Part shown: positions 17,983-26,439 of the stretch, one piece after another
Layout of the letters: each line of letters starts with the position of its first letter
Position numbering within the stretch: the first letter of the stretch is position 1
Assembly (NCBI GenBank): GCA_027494165.1
Contig: JAOSJM010000007.1
Span: 124,001-188,000, forward strand
Direction: 5' to 3'
DNA: 64,000 nucleotides
From: Acidimicrobiia bacterium
GTDB taxonomy: Bacteria > Actinomycetota > Acidimicrobiia > IMCC26256 > JAOSJM01
Translations under genes and position numbers: made by a program
Notes under the pieces: model-generated
Seen by the model: the letters and a program-made list of their open reading frames with translations, nothing else
Database searches by the model: none
Told to the model about the DNA's origin: nothing

Positions 17983-18431
17983 GTGGTCACCGAAGACGAC
18001 ACGAAGGTGCGGGTCGACGCCGACTTCGCCACCTCGGCCGACGCCCTGTGGGGGATGGTGGGTGACTTCACCGACCTGCGGTGGATCCCGCCGGTCCACC
18101 ACTCCGAGTTCGAGGGCGAGGGGCCGGGCATGATCCGGCGGATGTACCTCGACGAGACGCTCGCGGTCGTGGAACGGCTCGACGCCCTCGACCCGGAGCA
18201 CCGGACCATCTCCTACTCGGTCCACGACAACAACCCGCTGCCCGTGACCGGCTACCGGGCGACGATCACGGTCGTGGACACGGGGCCCGGCACGAGCCGG
18301 CTCGAGTGGCGCTGCGCGTTCGACGAGCCGGTCGGCACGACCGAGGCGGAGGCCGTGGCCACCATCGAGGGCTTCTACGAGATGATGCTCGGGGGATGCG
18401 GGCCGCCCTCGGTCTCGAGGGCCGACCGTAG
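17983..18431 (+). CDS. SRPBCC-fold protein (one frame break near the end)
   Basis: About 149 residues. The START/SRPBCC (polyketide-cyclase-like) fold is recognised from VRVDADFATSADALWGMVGDFTDLRWIP, SYSVHDNNPLPVTGYRATITV and the C-terminal helix TIEGFYEMMLGG. The GTG at 17983 has AGGAGG five bases upstream. A G6 run at about 18391-18395 is one base short; repaired, the end reads MRAALGLEGRP and stops at 18431, ten bases before the next gene instead of running through it. It probably binds a hydrophobic ligand. Confidence 0.72.
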
Positions 18432-18440
18432 ACTCGGACC

Positions 18441-18875
18441 ATGCCCGGCGCGCCGCTCGACGCCGAGGAGTTCGATCGCTGGCGCACGGCCGCCGACCGC
18501 GCCCTGGCGGCGTCCGGGGCCCAGCTCGAGAGCGACCTGCACGAGTGGTCGTGCTTCCTCGCCGAGCAGGCCGCCCAGCTCGGGGTGAAGGGGTTGCTCC
18601 ACGGGATCGGCGCGGAGGCGTGGGGCCACGACCTCGCCGCCCTCTGCGAGCGGGTCGCCTCGACGCTCGGTGAGCCGTGGCCGCCCGAGGCCTCCCGCTG
18701 GGCCGAGCGCCTGTCCCGCTTCTACATCCCGACCCGGTACCCGGATGCCGTGCCCGGCGGCGTGCCGGGCCAGCGCTACGTCCGGGCGGACGCGGAGGCG
18801 GCCGGTGACGACGCGCGCTCGCTGCTCGCCGCCGTCGACACCGCGTGGAGCACCCTGACGAGGGAGGCCGGGTGA
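18441..18875 (+). CDS. HEPN-domain protein, partner of a nucleotidyltransferase
   Basis: 144 residues, all helical. The HEPN (higher eukaryote and prokaryote nucleotide-binding) signature is the LGVKGLLHGIGAEAWGHDLAALCERV helix pair and the conserved FYIPTRYPDAVPGG loop near residues 92-105. The RNase motif Rx4-6H of toxic HEPN proteins is not evident. Its TGA overlaps the GTG of the nucleotidyltransferase gene, so the two are coupled, as in MNT-HEPN modules, though the usual gene order is reversed. Confidence 0.78.
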   Translation: MPGAPLDAEEFDRWRTAADRALAASGAQLESDLHEWSCFLAEQAAQLGVKGLLHGIGAEAWGHDLAALCERVASTLGEPWPPEASRWAERLSRFYIPTRYPDAVPGGVPGQRYVRADAEAAGDDARSLLAAVDTAWSTLTREAG

Positions 18876-19228
18876 CCCACCCGGTCGTGGCCGCGCGGCG
18901 GCGGCAGCAGGCCGAGCTGATCGAGCGGGTCCGCGAGTGGGCGGCCGCCCTCGACACCCGGGTGCCCGGGGTCGTCGCCGTGGTCGTGTTCGGCTCGGTG
19001 GCCCGGGGCGACTTCAACAAGTGGAGCGACACCGACGTGCTCGTCGTCGCCGACGAGCTCCCCGCCGACCACCTCGCCCGGGCCGAGGTCCTCGCCCCGG
19101 TGCCGCCGGGGGTGCAGCCGGTGGCCTGGACGCGCGACGAGCTCCACGAGGCCCGCCGCAAGCGCAACCCCATCGCCCGTGAATCCGACGAGATCGGCGT
19201 CTGCGTCCACGGGTCCCTGCCGGCCTGA
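18872..19228 (+). CDS. MNT-type nucleotidyltransferase
   Basis: 118 residues. The minimal nucleotidyltransferase motif reads VFGSVARGDFNKWSDTDVLVVAD near residues 42-64, with the G-S pair and the two metal-binding aspartates intact. The GTG start overlaps the stop of the HEPN gene. In MNT-HEPN toxin-antitoxin systems the MNT protein adenylylates and silences the HEPN RNase; whether this pair is toxic is not clear because the HEPN RNase motif is not seen. Confidence 0.8.
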   Translation: MTHPVVAARRRQQAELIERVREWAAALDTRVPGVVAVVVFGSVARGDFNKWSDTDVLVVADELPADHLARAEVLAPVPPGVQPVAWTRDELHEARRKRNPIARESDEIGVCVHGSLPA

Positions 19229-19237
19229 GCGCCGGGT

Positions 19238-22200
19238 TCAGCCGTCCCCGGGGACCGGCTCGCCGCAGTCGGTGAGCCAGAGCGGGAACCACGGGTCGCC
19301 GTCGCGCTCCACCAGCCAGACGTGGACGGTCCTGAGCTCCTCGTCCCCTCCGGTCCGCAGCACCAGCTCGACGGGGTACGCGCCCGGGAGCGTCCCGGAG
19401 AGGCCGTCGAGCTCGAACCGGTAGGCCAGGGGGTCGCCGACCGAGCGCACCTCGACCTCGAGGTCCGCGGGGTGGTCCCGGCTCCCCACGAAGGCTTGGC
19501 ACCGATCGGCGCCGTACCGGTCGATCGCCGCCGGGTGGAGGTGGTCGAAGGCGAACCCGCCGTGCTCGCCCAGGGCCTCGAACAGCCGGGGCAGGAACGC
19601 GGCGACGACCTCGGCCGGGTCGGCCTCCCGGGCACCGCCCGCCGCGTCCTCGTCGCCCGGCGGGGCGGCGACGTCGAGCCGGCCGTACCCGACCCGGCCG
19701 GCGTCGGCGCCCGCCGCCGGGAAGGTCTCGACGTCGCCGCCGACGTCGAGCTCCACCCGGTACCCGAATCCGGGCCCACCGACCTCGGAGAGCGGCACGA
19801 GGAGGAGGGCCGTGTCGTCCCGCAGGAACGACCGGGCCGCGCTCGGTCCTCCGGCCACCCGGAGGCGAGCCGTTCCGCCGTCCGTGGACTCGGTGACGTA
19901 CTCGCGCCCACCGACGGTCACGCGCAGGGTCCAGCTCCCGGCCGGATCGCCGACAGGCAGGGTGGCGTCCGGCGCGACGGCGATCGCCGCCCACTCCCCG
20001 TCGGCGAGCGGTCCGTCACCGCCGGCGCAGGCGCCCAGCGCGAGCTGGCCCGGTCCGCACGGGAGCGCCTCGAACCAGCGCGCGGCGGCGCCGGGCGTCG
20101 CACCGCTGGTCACCCAGGCCCCGTGGTACCCACTCGTGCCGGACCGATGCAGGTCGAGGACCCCGTCGGGGGTGGTGACGGCGAGGTGATCGTCGGCCGC
20201 CGCGACCGTGTACGCACCACCGATCGAGAAGTCGGTGCCCGGATGGCGGAGCACGCCGAGCACCGGGAGCAGGCCGGCCGACTCGGTCACCACCGCCTCC
20301 GCCGCGGCGCGCGTCACGTCCGGGTCGCCGGTACCGTCCTCGAGCGCGGCGAGCATCACCTCCACGTCGCAGCGGCTCGACAGGTCGCTCGCGTCGACGA
20401 CGCGTCCCGGGATCGACGCGTCGAGGTCGAGCCCGACCCACGCGCCGGCCAGGTCGCCGTCGGGCTGGTAGTCGGCCTCGACGAAGGTGAACGTCGCCGC
20501 CACGTCGATCGGGACCTCGACGACGGCACGACCGTCGGCGTCGGCGACGCCCCGCCCCGTCCACGGACCGCCCGGCCCCGTGACGCCCAGCTCGGCGACG
20601 GCGCCGGGAGGAAGGCCCCCGAGCGCCACGAGGATCGTGGAGAGACCCTGGCGCCCCGTGATCGGGTCGGTGCTGGTCCGGCTGTGGTCGACGCAGACCG
20701 AGGCGCCGCCCGGGTCCCCGGATACCTCGACGGCGGTCACGTCGAGCGCGCTCAGGTCGAGCCGGTACCGGGGCCGGTCCGCCGCGTACGCGCACGGTTC
20801 GGTGAGCGCCGACCAGGCGAGATCGGGACCCTCGAGACCTTCGCCGCAGGCGAGCGCTCCGGCGTCGGCCGCGCTCACGCTCGGCGTTCCCGCGGTGGAG
20901 CCGCCGTCCCGCAGGAGCACCCAGCCGCCCGCCGTCGCACCGACCAGCCCGAGCCCGACACCCATCCCGTGGTACCAGCGGACCCGGGGCCGGCAGCCTC
21001 CCCGGCCGGCGAGCACGGGGACGACGCCTCCGGCGAGGCCGTCGCGCTTGGCCCGCCGGGCCTCGTCCCCCGGGACGGTGGCGCCGTTCGGGCTCCGCTC
21101 GGGCGGGGTGAGGTTCGGCCCGATCCGCACCTCGTCGTAGAGGCCCGGCGCTCCCGTCTGGGCGTGGTGCTCCAACCGCCGCTCGCCCGGCGGTGCCGCG
21201 AGGTACGCGAGCAGCAACGCGTCGAGGGCGCCGCGGTCCAGGCGCTCGAAGAAGGGCGCGAGGTCGTCGCGGGGGACGCAGGCGTACGCCGCGCGCGAGC
21301 CCGGCGTCGCGAACCGCAGGACGGCGAAGTCCCAGGTCGCCGCCACCGCGTCGACGCTCAGCCCGGCCGGTCGGTGGCGCGGCGAGAGGAGCGCGACGAG
21401 CTCCCCGGGCGCGACCGGGGGCCCGGGCGGGTCGAACCCGATCGGCACGCCTCCGGCGAGCCACGCTCCGCCGGCGAGGTCGGCCGGTCCGGCCGCGTCG
21501 CCGAGCGCGGCCGTGGCTGCGTCCCACGCCATGCCGGCGTGGTCCCGGGGACGGATGCGACGCCCCGTCGCCGTCCGCAGCCGCTCCCGGCTCCCGACCC
21601 GGAAGGCGGCGCGGTCCACGTACCAGCCGTACCGGTGCACCGAGGGAACGAGGCGGGCCTGCACCCTCGGAGGGAGGGAGTCGTCGCCCGCCACACCTTC
21701 GGCCGCGGCGGCGCAGGCGGCGACGCCGCCCGCGGCGAGGAGCGCGGCGGCTCGTAGCGCGGGACCCTCGAGGAACGGCAGCCCGATCTCGACCCGACCG
21801 CTCCGGGGTCGGGCGAACAGACCGGCGGCACCGGCGTCACGCGCGCAGAGCAGGAGGGCGGGCGCGAACGTCGACGCGAAGAGCCGGGCGATCTCGTCAA
21901 CGGGTCCGCCCACCGACACCGACAGGTGCGTCGAGTATCCGGTGACCCGGGTCCCGGCGGGGACGAACCCGGCCACCTCGGACCGGGCCAGCGCGGCCCA
22001 GCCGTCGACCTCGGCCGTGAAGCCGGGGCGGAGCGGGACGGGCGGCGCCGCCACCTCCGCCTCGGCGCCGTCGGCGGTGAGGACGATCCCGGTCGGCCGC
22101 CGGGAGGCGAGCGGGTCGGCGGGGTCGAGCCGGCGCCCGGCATCGGGGCGGCAGGCGAGCACGGTGGCGAAGTCGACCCCGCGTCCGCCGTGCGCGTCGC

Positions 22201-22303
22201 GCACGGCGTACTCCTGCTCGAGCCCGACGAGTCCCACGCCCGCCCGTGGGGCGGATCGCCGGCCGACCGCGTCCCCGAACCGGCCGCTGAGGGTCGCGAT
22301 CAC
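19238..22303 (-). CDS. Large membrane-anchored protein: carboxylate-amine-ligase-like head, one TM, extracytoplasmic tail
   Basis: 1021 residues, intact. Residues about 1-430 resemble the glutamate-cysteine ligase type 2/YbdK fold: GLVGLEQEYAVRD near 25-37, AEAEVAAPPVPL near 80 and GRVEIGLPF near 190. One membrane segment lies near 448-464 (GVGLGLVGATAGGWVLL). Everything after it is predicted outside the membrane: a region with scattered cysteines and Gly/Asp-rich beta sequence, and a last 130 residues with FLPRLFEALG...HLHPAAIDRYGADRCQAF, similar to NTF2-like modules of actinobacterial lipoproteins. The GTG start is 11 bases after the stop of a small helical protein, so the two are one unit. 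I do not know this combination; function unknown. Confidence 0.75.
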   Translation of the reverse strand: MIATLSGRFGDAVGRRSAPRAGVGLVGLEQEYAVRDAHGGRGVDFATVLACRPDAGRRLDPADPLASRRPTGIVLTADGAEAEVAAPPVPLRPGFTAEVDGWAALARSEVAGFVPAGTRVTGYSTHLSVSVGGPVDEIARLFASTFAPALLLCARDAGAAGLFARPRSGRVEIGLPFLEGPALRAAALLAAGGVAACAAAAEGVAGDDSLPPRVQARLVPSVHRYGWYVDRAAFRVGSRERLRTATGRRIRPRDHAGMAWDAATAALGDAAGPADLAGGAWLAGGVPIGFDPPGPPVAPGELVALLSPRHRPAGLSVDAVAATWDFAVLRFATPGSRAAYACVPRDDLAPFFERLDRGALDALLLAYLAAPPGERRLEHHAQTGAPGLYDEVRIGPNLTPPERSPNGATVPGDEARRAKRDGLAGGVVPVLAGRGGCRPRVRWYHGMGVGLGLVGATAGGWVLLRDGGSTAGTPSVSAADAGALACGEGLEGPDLAWSALTEPCAYAADRPRYRLDLSALDVTAVEVSGDPGGASVCVDHSRTSTDPITGRQGLSTILVALGGLPPGAVAELGVTGPGGPWTGRGVADADGRAVVEVPIDVAATFTFVEADYQPDGDLAGAWVGLDLDASIPGRVVDASDLSSRCDVEVMLAALEDGTGDPDVTRAAAEAVVTESAGLLPVLGVLRHPGTDFSIGGAYTVAAADDHLAVTTPDGVLDLHRSGTSGYHGAWVTSGATPGAAARWFEALPCGPGQLALGACAGGDGPLADGEWAAIAVAPDATLPVGDPAGSWTLRVTVGGREYVTESTDGGTARLRVAGGPSAARSFLRDDTALLLVPLSEVGGPGFGYRVELDVGGDVETFPAAGADAGRVGYGRLDVAAPPGDEDAAGGAREADPAEVVAAFLPRLFEALGEHGGFAFDHLHPAAIDRYGADRCQAFVGSRDHPADLEVEVRSVGDPLAYRFELDGLSGTLPGAYPVELVLRTGGDEELRTVHVWLVERDGDPWFPLWLTDCGEPVPGDG

Positions 22304-22314
22304 GTCGGCCCCGG

Positions 22315-22911
22315 CTACTCGCCGGTGGGCTCGCCGGGTCTCTCGTTGACGCCGAGCAACGACCGTGTGCCCTGGTAGAGGGCGTGCCCCGTGTCGGCCA
22401 GCCTCCGCTCGGCCGCCTCGACCACCGCGTCGACCTTCCCGTCGAGGGCGGCCTGGCCCTTGGCGACAGCCCGGTCCCGCAGGTGCTGGAGCGCCCGCCG
22501 CCACAGGCTCTTGCCGGCCTCGAACGCGCCCTCGATCTCGGTGGCGGCCTCGACCGGGCTGGCCGCCTCACCGGCGAGCAGCGAGGAGCGAAGGTGGCCC
22601 GCGTCCGCCGCGAAGCGGTAGGGCAGCTCCTCGTGGAGGTTCTGCACCACGTCGAGCGAGTCGCCCGCCCTGCGCACGAGGGTGGTGGGGTCTCCGAGAT
22701 CCAGCGCCTCGAGCCGTCGCGACGCCTCCTCGAACGTGAAGGTCGTCAGGCTTCCGGTCGTGTCGGAGCCGCCGGCGGCATCGAGCCAGGAGCGGTACGA
22801 CTCGAACAGGCTGCGCTTGGCCGCGAGCGGCAGGCGGGCTCCGGCCGAGCGTTGAGGAGGCGCGAAGCCGAAGGTCGGCGCCTCGCCGAGCACGTTCCCG
22901 AGCTCGCCCAT
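22315..22911 (-). CDS. Helical protein of unknown function
   Basis: 198 residues, no cysteine, no membrane segment. The start ATG 22911 has a good RBS (GGGGGAGGG). The sequence is amphipathic helix for most of its length (RRLEALDLGDPTTLVRRAGD, EIEGAFEAGKSLWRRALQHL, VVEAAERRLADTG), suggesting a bundle or coiled protein-protein contact. It is cotranscribed with the large membrane protein and may be its cytoplasmic partner. I do not recognise a family. Confidence 0.65.
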   Translation of the reverse strand: MGELGNVLGEAPTFGFAPPQRSAGARLPLAAKRSLFESYRSWLDAAGGSDTTGSLTTFTFEEASRRLEALDLGDPTTLVRRAGDSLDVVQNLHEELPYRFAADAGHLRSSLLAGEAASPVEAATEIEGAFEAGKSLWRRALQHLRDRAVAKGQAALDGKVDAVVEAAERRLADTGHALYQGTRSLLGVNERPGEPTGE

Positions 22912-23026
22912 CCCACCCTCCCCCGGGTGCACCCGTGGCCCCGGGCCCCGTGACCCTATCCGGGCGGTCGGGGCCGAGCGGGGATCGCCCCGTCTCCCGG
23001 GATCCGGCTGCGCTTCCCTTGCCTTC

Positions 23027-23067
23027 CGGGTGCCGTGACCGTCGCTCAGCGGGGGTAGAGGCACCCG
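23027..23067 (+). repeat. Hairpin element, copy 2: conserved 25-nt loop
   Basis: CGGGTGCC (23027-23034) and GGCACCCG (23060-23067) pair around a 25-base loop. The loop holds ACCGTCGCTCAGCGGGGG, identical to copy 1 at 2842-2888, and stem position 7 has changed on both sides (T-A in copy 1, C-G here). It lies 22 bases beyond the DeoR stop but in the opposite orientation, relative to its neighbours, from copy 1. Confidence 0.6.
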
Positions 23068-23088
23068 AGAGCAGGATCGCCGTCGCCC

Positions 23089-23835
23089 TCAGCGCAGCGT
23101 CACGAGCTCCCGGTAGCCGTCGAGGCGAGGGTCCGCCGGGTCGAGCTCGGTGACCAGCACGTCGACCCGGTCGAGCGGGAAGGCCCGGGCCGGGGCCCGG
23201 TGACCGAGCTTCGAGCTGTCCAGCGCCACGACGACCTCGGCCGCCGCCTCACCCAGGGCCAGCTTCACGTCGGCCTCCTCGAGCGACGACTCGCTCGTGC
23301 CCAGCCGCGGGTCGACGGCCGCGGCCCCGACGAACAGCCGCCGCAGCAGGAGATCCCGGGCGGCCCGCACCGCCAGCGGACCGACGAGGCTGCCCGTGCG
23401 GCGGTCGAGCTCGCCGCCGGTGAGGAGCGCGGTGACCCCGGCGTGGTCCTGGAGCGCGGCGAAGGTGTCCGGGCCGTTCGTGACGACCGTGAGGTCGCGG
23501 CACCCCCCGAGCCGGACCGCGAGACGCTGCAGGGTGGAAGAGGCGTCGATGCCGATCGCGCCGCCCTCGCCGACGAGCTCGAGGAGCTTGTCGGCGATCC
23601 GGGCCTTCGCGCGGCCGTGGTGCCGGAACCGCTCGGCGAACGGCTGCGGGCCGACCGCCACGGCGCCGCCCCGGACCCTCTGCACGACGCCCGTCTCGGC
23701 GAGCAGATCGAGGTCCCGCCGGATCGTCATCTCGCTCACGTCGAGGAGCCCGGCCAGCTCGGCGACGCGCACCCGGCCGTCGCGCTCCAGGCGCTGCCGG
23801 ATCCGATCGAGGCGGTCGAGGGCCTCCACGTTCAC
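23089..23835 (-). CDS. DeoR-family regulator of the rhamnose operon
   Basis: 248 residues. The N-terminal helix-turn-helix (VRVAELAGLLDVSEMTIRRDL, residues about 22-42) carries the DeoR signature with the IRRDL recognition helix, followed by VVQRVRGGAV. The C-terminal sugar-phosphate-sensing domain shows IGIDASSTL, VVTNGP, LTGGELDRRTGSLVG, FVGAAAVD and VVALDSSKLG, as expected. The ATG overlaps the rhaB stop (ATGA), so it is the last gene of the rhamnose operon. DeoR-type RhaR repressors control rhamnose genes in Bacillus and rhizobia; the inducer is probably rhamnulose phosphate or rhamnose. Confidence 0.88.
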   Translation of the reverse strand: MNVEALDRLDRIRQRLERDGRVRVAELAGLLDVSEMTIRRDLDLLAETGVVQRVRGGAVAVGPQPFAERFRHHGRAKARIADKLLELVGEGGAIGIDASSTLQRLAVRLGGCRDLTVVTNGPDTFAALQDHAGVTALLTGGELDRRTGSLVGPLAVRAARDLLLRRLFVGAAAVDPRLGTSESSLEEADVKLALGEAAAEVVVALDSSKLGHRAPARAFPLDRVDVLVTELDPADPRLDGYRELVTLR

Positions 23836-25136
23836 CGGAGGGCTCCGGCGAGGGAGGCGCGGGCGTCGCCGAGCGATTCGTACACGCCGAGCGCGACGCC
23901 CTGCACGAGCGCGTTGCCGAGCGCGGTGGCCTCGACCGGTCCGGCGGTGACCGGCAGGCCCGTGCGGGCGCCGAGCCGGTCGAGCAGGAGCTCGCTCCGG
24001 CTGCCGCCGCCGAACACCCGGACTTCCCGGGTGGGCCCGAGGTGGGCGACGGTCGCGGCCACGGTCGCGGCCATCGACTCCACGACCGAGCGGACGACCA
24101 CCCGGCGCTCGGCCCCCGGGTCGAGCCTCGCGGCCTCGCGGTACTCGGCGACCATGTCGAGCGGGGCGAGGAACCGACCGTCACGGAGGTCCGCGACGGG
24201 GACGCCGGACCCGACCGTGACCGCGTCCTCGAGCAGGTCCTCGACGGGAGGTCCACCCCAGGCCCGGCGCATCTCCTCCAGGATCCACCAACCCGCGACG
24301 TTGCGCAGGAACCGGATGCCGCCGAGCGCACCCTGCTCGTTGGCGAAGTTCTCCGCCTCCGCCTCCGGCGACGTGTCGGGGGTGGCCCGCTCACGGCCGA
24401 CCAGGAGCCACGTGCCGGCCGAGACGAAGGCCGCGCCGGCCACGGCTCCGGCCGCGACGGCGGAGGCGGTGTCGTGACCCCCGACGAGGTGGACCGGGAC
24501 CCCCCGCCAGCGCCCCACCGCCGCGGTGGCCGGCCTGATCTCGGGGAACAGCGAGGGCGCCAGGCCGATCGCGTCGATGAGCTCGCCCGACCAGGTGCCG
24601 GTGGCGAGGTCGACGAGGCCGGTGGTCCCCGCGCTCGTGGTCTCCGCGGTGACCACGCCCGTGAGCTCGTGGACGAGCAGCTCGGGCAGCATCAGCACGC
24701 GGGCGGCCCGGGACATCACGTCCGGGTCGTGGCTCGCGAGCTGGAAGATGGTGTTCACGGGCATCAGCTGGAGGCCCGCGATCTCGTACAGCCGCCTGGT
24801 GCCGATGCGCTCAGCCAGGGCCCGGTACCCGGCGGTGCGGGCGTCCCGGTAGGAGACGGGTGGCTCGAGCAGCCGGGCCCGGCCGTCGAGGAGCCCGTAG
24901 TCGACGCCCCAGGTGTCGATGCCGATGGACGCCACCGGGCCGGCCTCGAGCGCCCGTTCGAGGCCCCGGTGCATCTCGGCGACGAGCCGGTCCCAGTCCC
25001 AGCGCAGCGTGGCCGACCCGGCCACGGGGGCGTGCTCGTGGCGGTGGACGACCTCGAGGCGTGGGGCCGGGGTGAGCTCGACGCGACACACCCGGACCGA
25101 CGACGCCCCGAAGTCGACGGCGACGACGGTGGTCAC
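23832..25136 (-). CDS. rhaB: L-rhamnulokinase
   Basis: 434 residues, FGGY carbohydrate kinase. It phosphorylates L-rhamnulose at C1. Seen: the phosphate-1 loop DFGASSVRV at the start, GIDTWGVDYGLL near residue 73, the catalytic aspartate region, VSAGTWLLVGRE near 240 and the adenosine motif VFGGGSRSELL near 378. The GTG at 25136 overlaps the rhaI stop. Identity as rhamnulokinase rather than xylulo- or fuculokinase rests on motif style and on the isomerase and aldolase beside it. Confidence 0.9.
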   Translation of the reverse strand: MTTVVAVDFGASSVRVCRVELTPAPRLEVVHRHEHAPVAGSATLRWDWDRLVAEMHRGLERALEAGPVASIGIDTWGVDYGLLDGRARLLEPPVSYRDARTAGYRALAERIGTRRLYEIAGLQLMPVNTIFQLASHDPDVMSRAARVLMLPELLVHELTGVVTAETTSAGTTGLVDLATGTWSGELIDAIGLAPSLFPEIRPATAAVGRWRGVPVHLVGGHDTASAVAAGAVAGAAFVSAGTWLLVGRERATPDTSPEAEAENFANEQGALGGIRFLRNVAGWWILEEMRRAWGGPPVEDLLEDAVTVGSGVPVADLRDGRFLAPLDMVAEYREAARLDPGAERRVVVRSVVESMAATVAATVAHLGPTREVRVFGGGSRSELLLDRLGARTGLPVTAGPVEATALGNALVQGVALGVYESLGDARASLAGALR

Positions 25137-26422
25137 AGGCCCGTGGCGGCGAGGCCCGATCCCCGCTCCGCGGCGGTGGCGGCCCGGTAGCCGGACCGCC
25201 GCAGGACGCCCAGGGGATCCCGCGCGGCCCCGTTGCGGGAACGGGCCTCGGCCACGATCGGGCGGACGTCGGTGCGGTAGGCGGCCTGGAGGATCTCGGC
25301 CGCGCCGGCGGCGTCGTTGCCGTCCTGGGCCGCGGCCAGCGCCGCCCGGTCGACGAGGAGCGCCTGGGCCAGGGCCACCTGGAGCTGGTCGGTCGCCTGG
25401 GCGAGGTCCTCGAGCGGGTCCTTCACGTTGTGGGACTCGTCGATCATGTAGCGGAGCGGCGGCAGGGCCCCCCCGCCGTGGGCGACGAGCTCGAGGAGGA
25501 TCAGGAAGAGCTGGTAGGGGTTGACCGACCCCACGGTGAGGTCGTCGTCGCCGTACTTCGAGTCGTTGAAGTGGAACCCACCGAGGCGGCCGACCATGGC
25601 CAGCCGGCTGACGACCTGCTCGATGTTCGTGCCCGGGAGGTGGTGGCCGAGGTCCACCAGGCACCGGGCGTTCGGCCCCGCCGCCCGGGCCAGCAGCAGC
25701 GACGTCCCCCAGTCCGCGTTCACCGTCGAGTAGGAGGCGGGCTCGAACGGCTTGTGCTCGGTGAGCAGGGTCCAACCGTCGGGGAGGTGGCCGTGGAGCT
25801 CGGCCAGGCCCTCGGCCACCCGCTCGAACTGCCGGCGGAAGTCGGCCTGGCCGGGGTGGTTCGTGCCGTCGGCCAGCCAGACGGTGATGGCCGTGGAGCC
25901 GAGGGCGACGCCGAGGTCGACCACGTACCGGTTGTGCTCGAGGGCCCGCTCGCGGACCCGGGGATCCGCGTGGGCGAAGGACCCGTGCTTGAACGACACG
26001 TCGCCGCCGGTCGTGGAGGGATGGTCCTGGAACGTGTTCGAGTTCATCGCGTCGAAGGCGAGCCCCAGCTCCTCCGCGTGGATCCGCAGCGCGGCCGGGT
26101 CGGCGGGGTCGTCCCAAGGGACGTGGAGGCTGATCGTGCGGTTGGCGCCGGTGACCGCGTTGAGGGCCGCGACGTCGTCGAGCTTCTCCTCGGTGGACCG
26201 GGGCTCGCCGCCGCCGGGGAACCGCCCGAAGCGCGTGCCCCCGGTGCCCACGGCCCAGGAGGGCGCGGCCACGCTGAAGGCGGCCACCTCGGCGATCACC
26301 GCCTCGACGTCGATGCCCCGCCGGTCGAGCTGCTCGCCGAGTGACGCGAGGTCGGCGACATGGGCGGCCGCGCCGCCGGCCTCGAGCTCGACGATCCGCT
26401 CGGGGGTGATCCTCGTTGCCAT
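25133..26422 (-). CDS. rhaI: L-rhamnose isomerase (RhaI type)
   Basis: 429 residues, TIM barrel of the Pseudomonas stutzeri-type rhamnose isomerase family, not the E. coli RhaA type. Metal and substrate residues sit in LHVPWDD, LTEHKPFEPASYSTV, LVDLGHHLPGTNIEQV, GFHFNDSKYGDDDL and YMIDESHNVKDP. It converts L-rhamnose to L-rhamnulose with a divalent metal. It follows the aldolase-dehydrogenase gene after 17 bases and overlaps rhaB. Confidence 0.92.
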   Translation of the reverse strand: MATRITPERIVELEAGGAAAHVADLASLGEQLDRRGIDVEAVIAEVAAFSVAAPSWAVGTGGTRFGRFPGGGEPRSTEEKLDDVAALNAVTGANRTISLHVPWDDPADPAALRIHAEELGLAFDAMNSNTFQDHPSTTGGDVSFKHGSFAHADPRVRERALEHNRYVVDLGVALGSTAITVWLADGTNHPGQADFRRQFERVAEGLAELHGHLPDGWTLLTEHKPFEPASYSTVNADWGTSLLLARAAGPNARCLVDLGHHLPGTNIEQVVSRLAMVGRLGGFHFNDSKYGDDDLTVGSVNPYQLFLILLELVAHGGGALPPLRYMIDESHNVKDPLEDLAQATDQLQVALAQALLVDRAALAAAQDGNDAAGAAEILQAAYRTDVRPIVAEARSRNGAARDPLGVLRRSGYRAATAAERGSGLAATGL

Positions 26423-26439
26423 CGGCGACCTCCGGTCGG

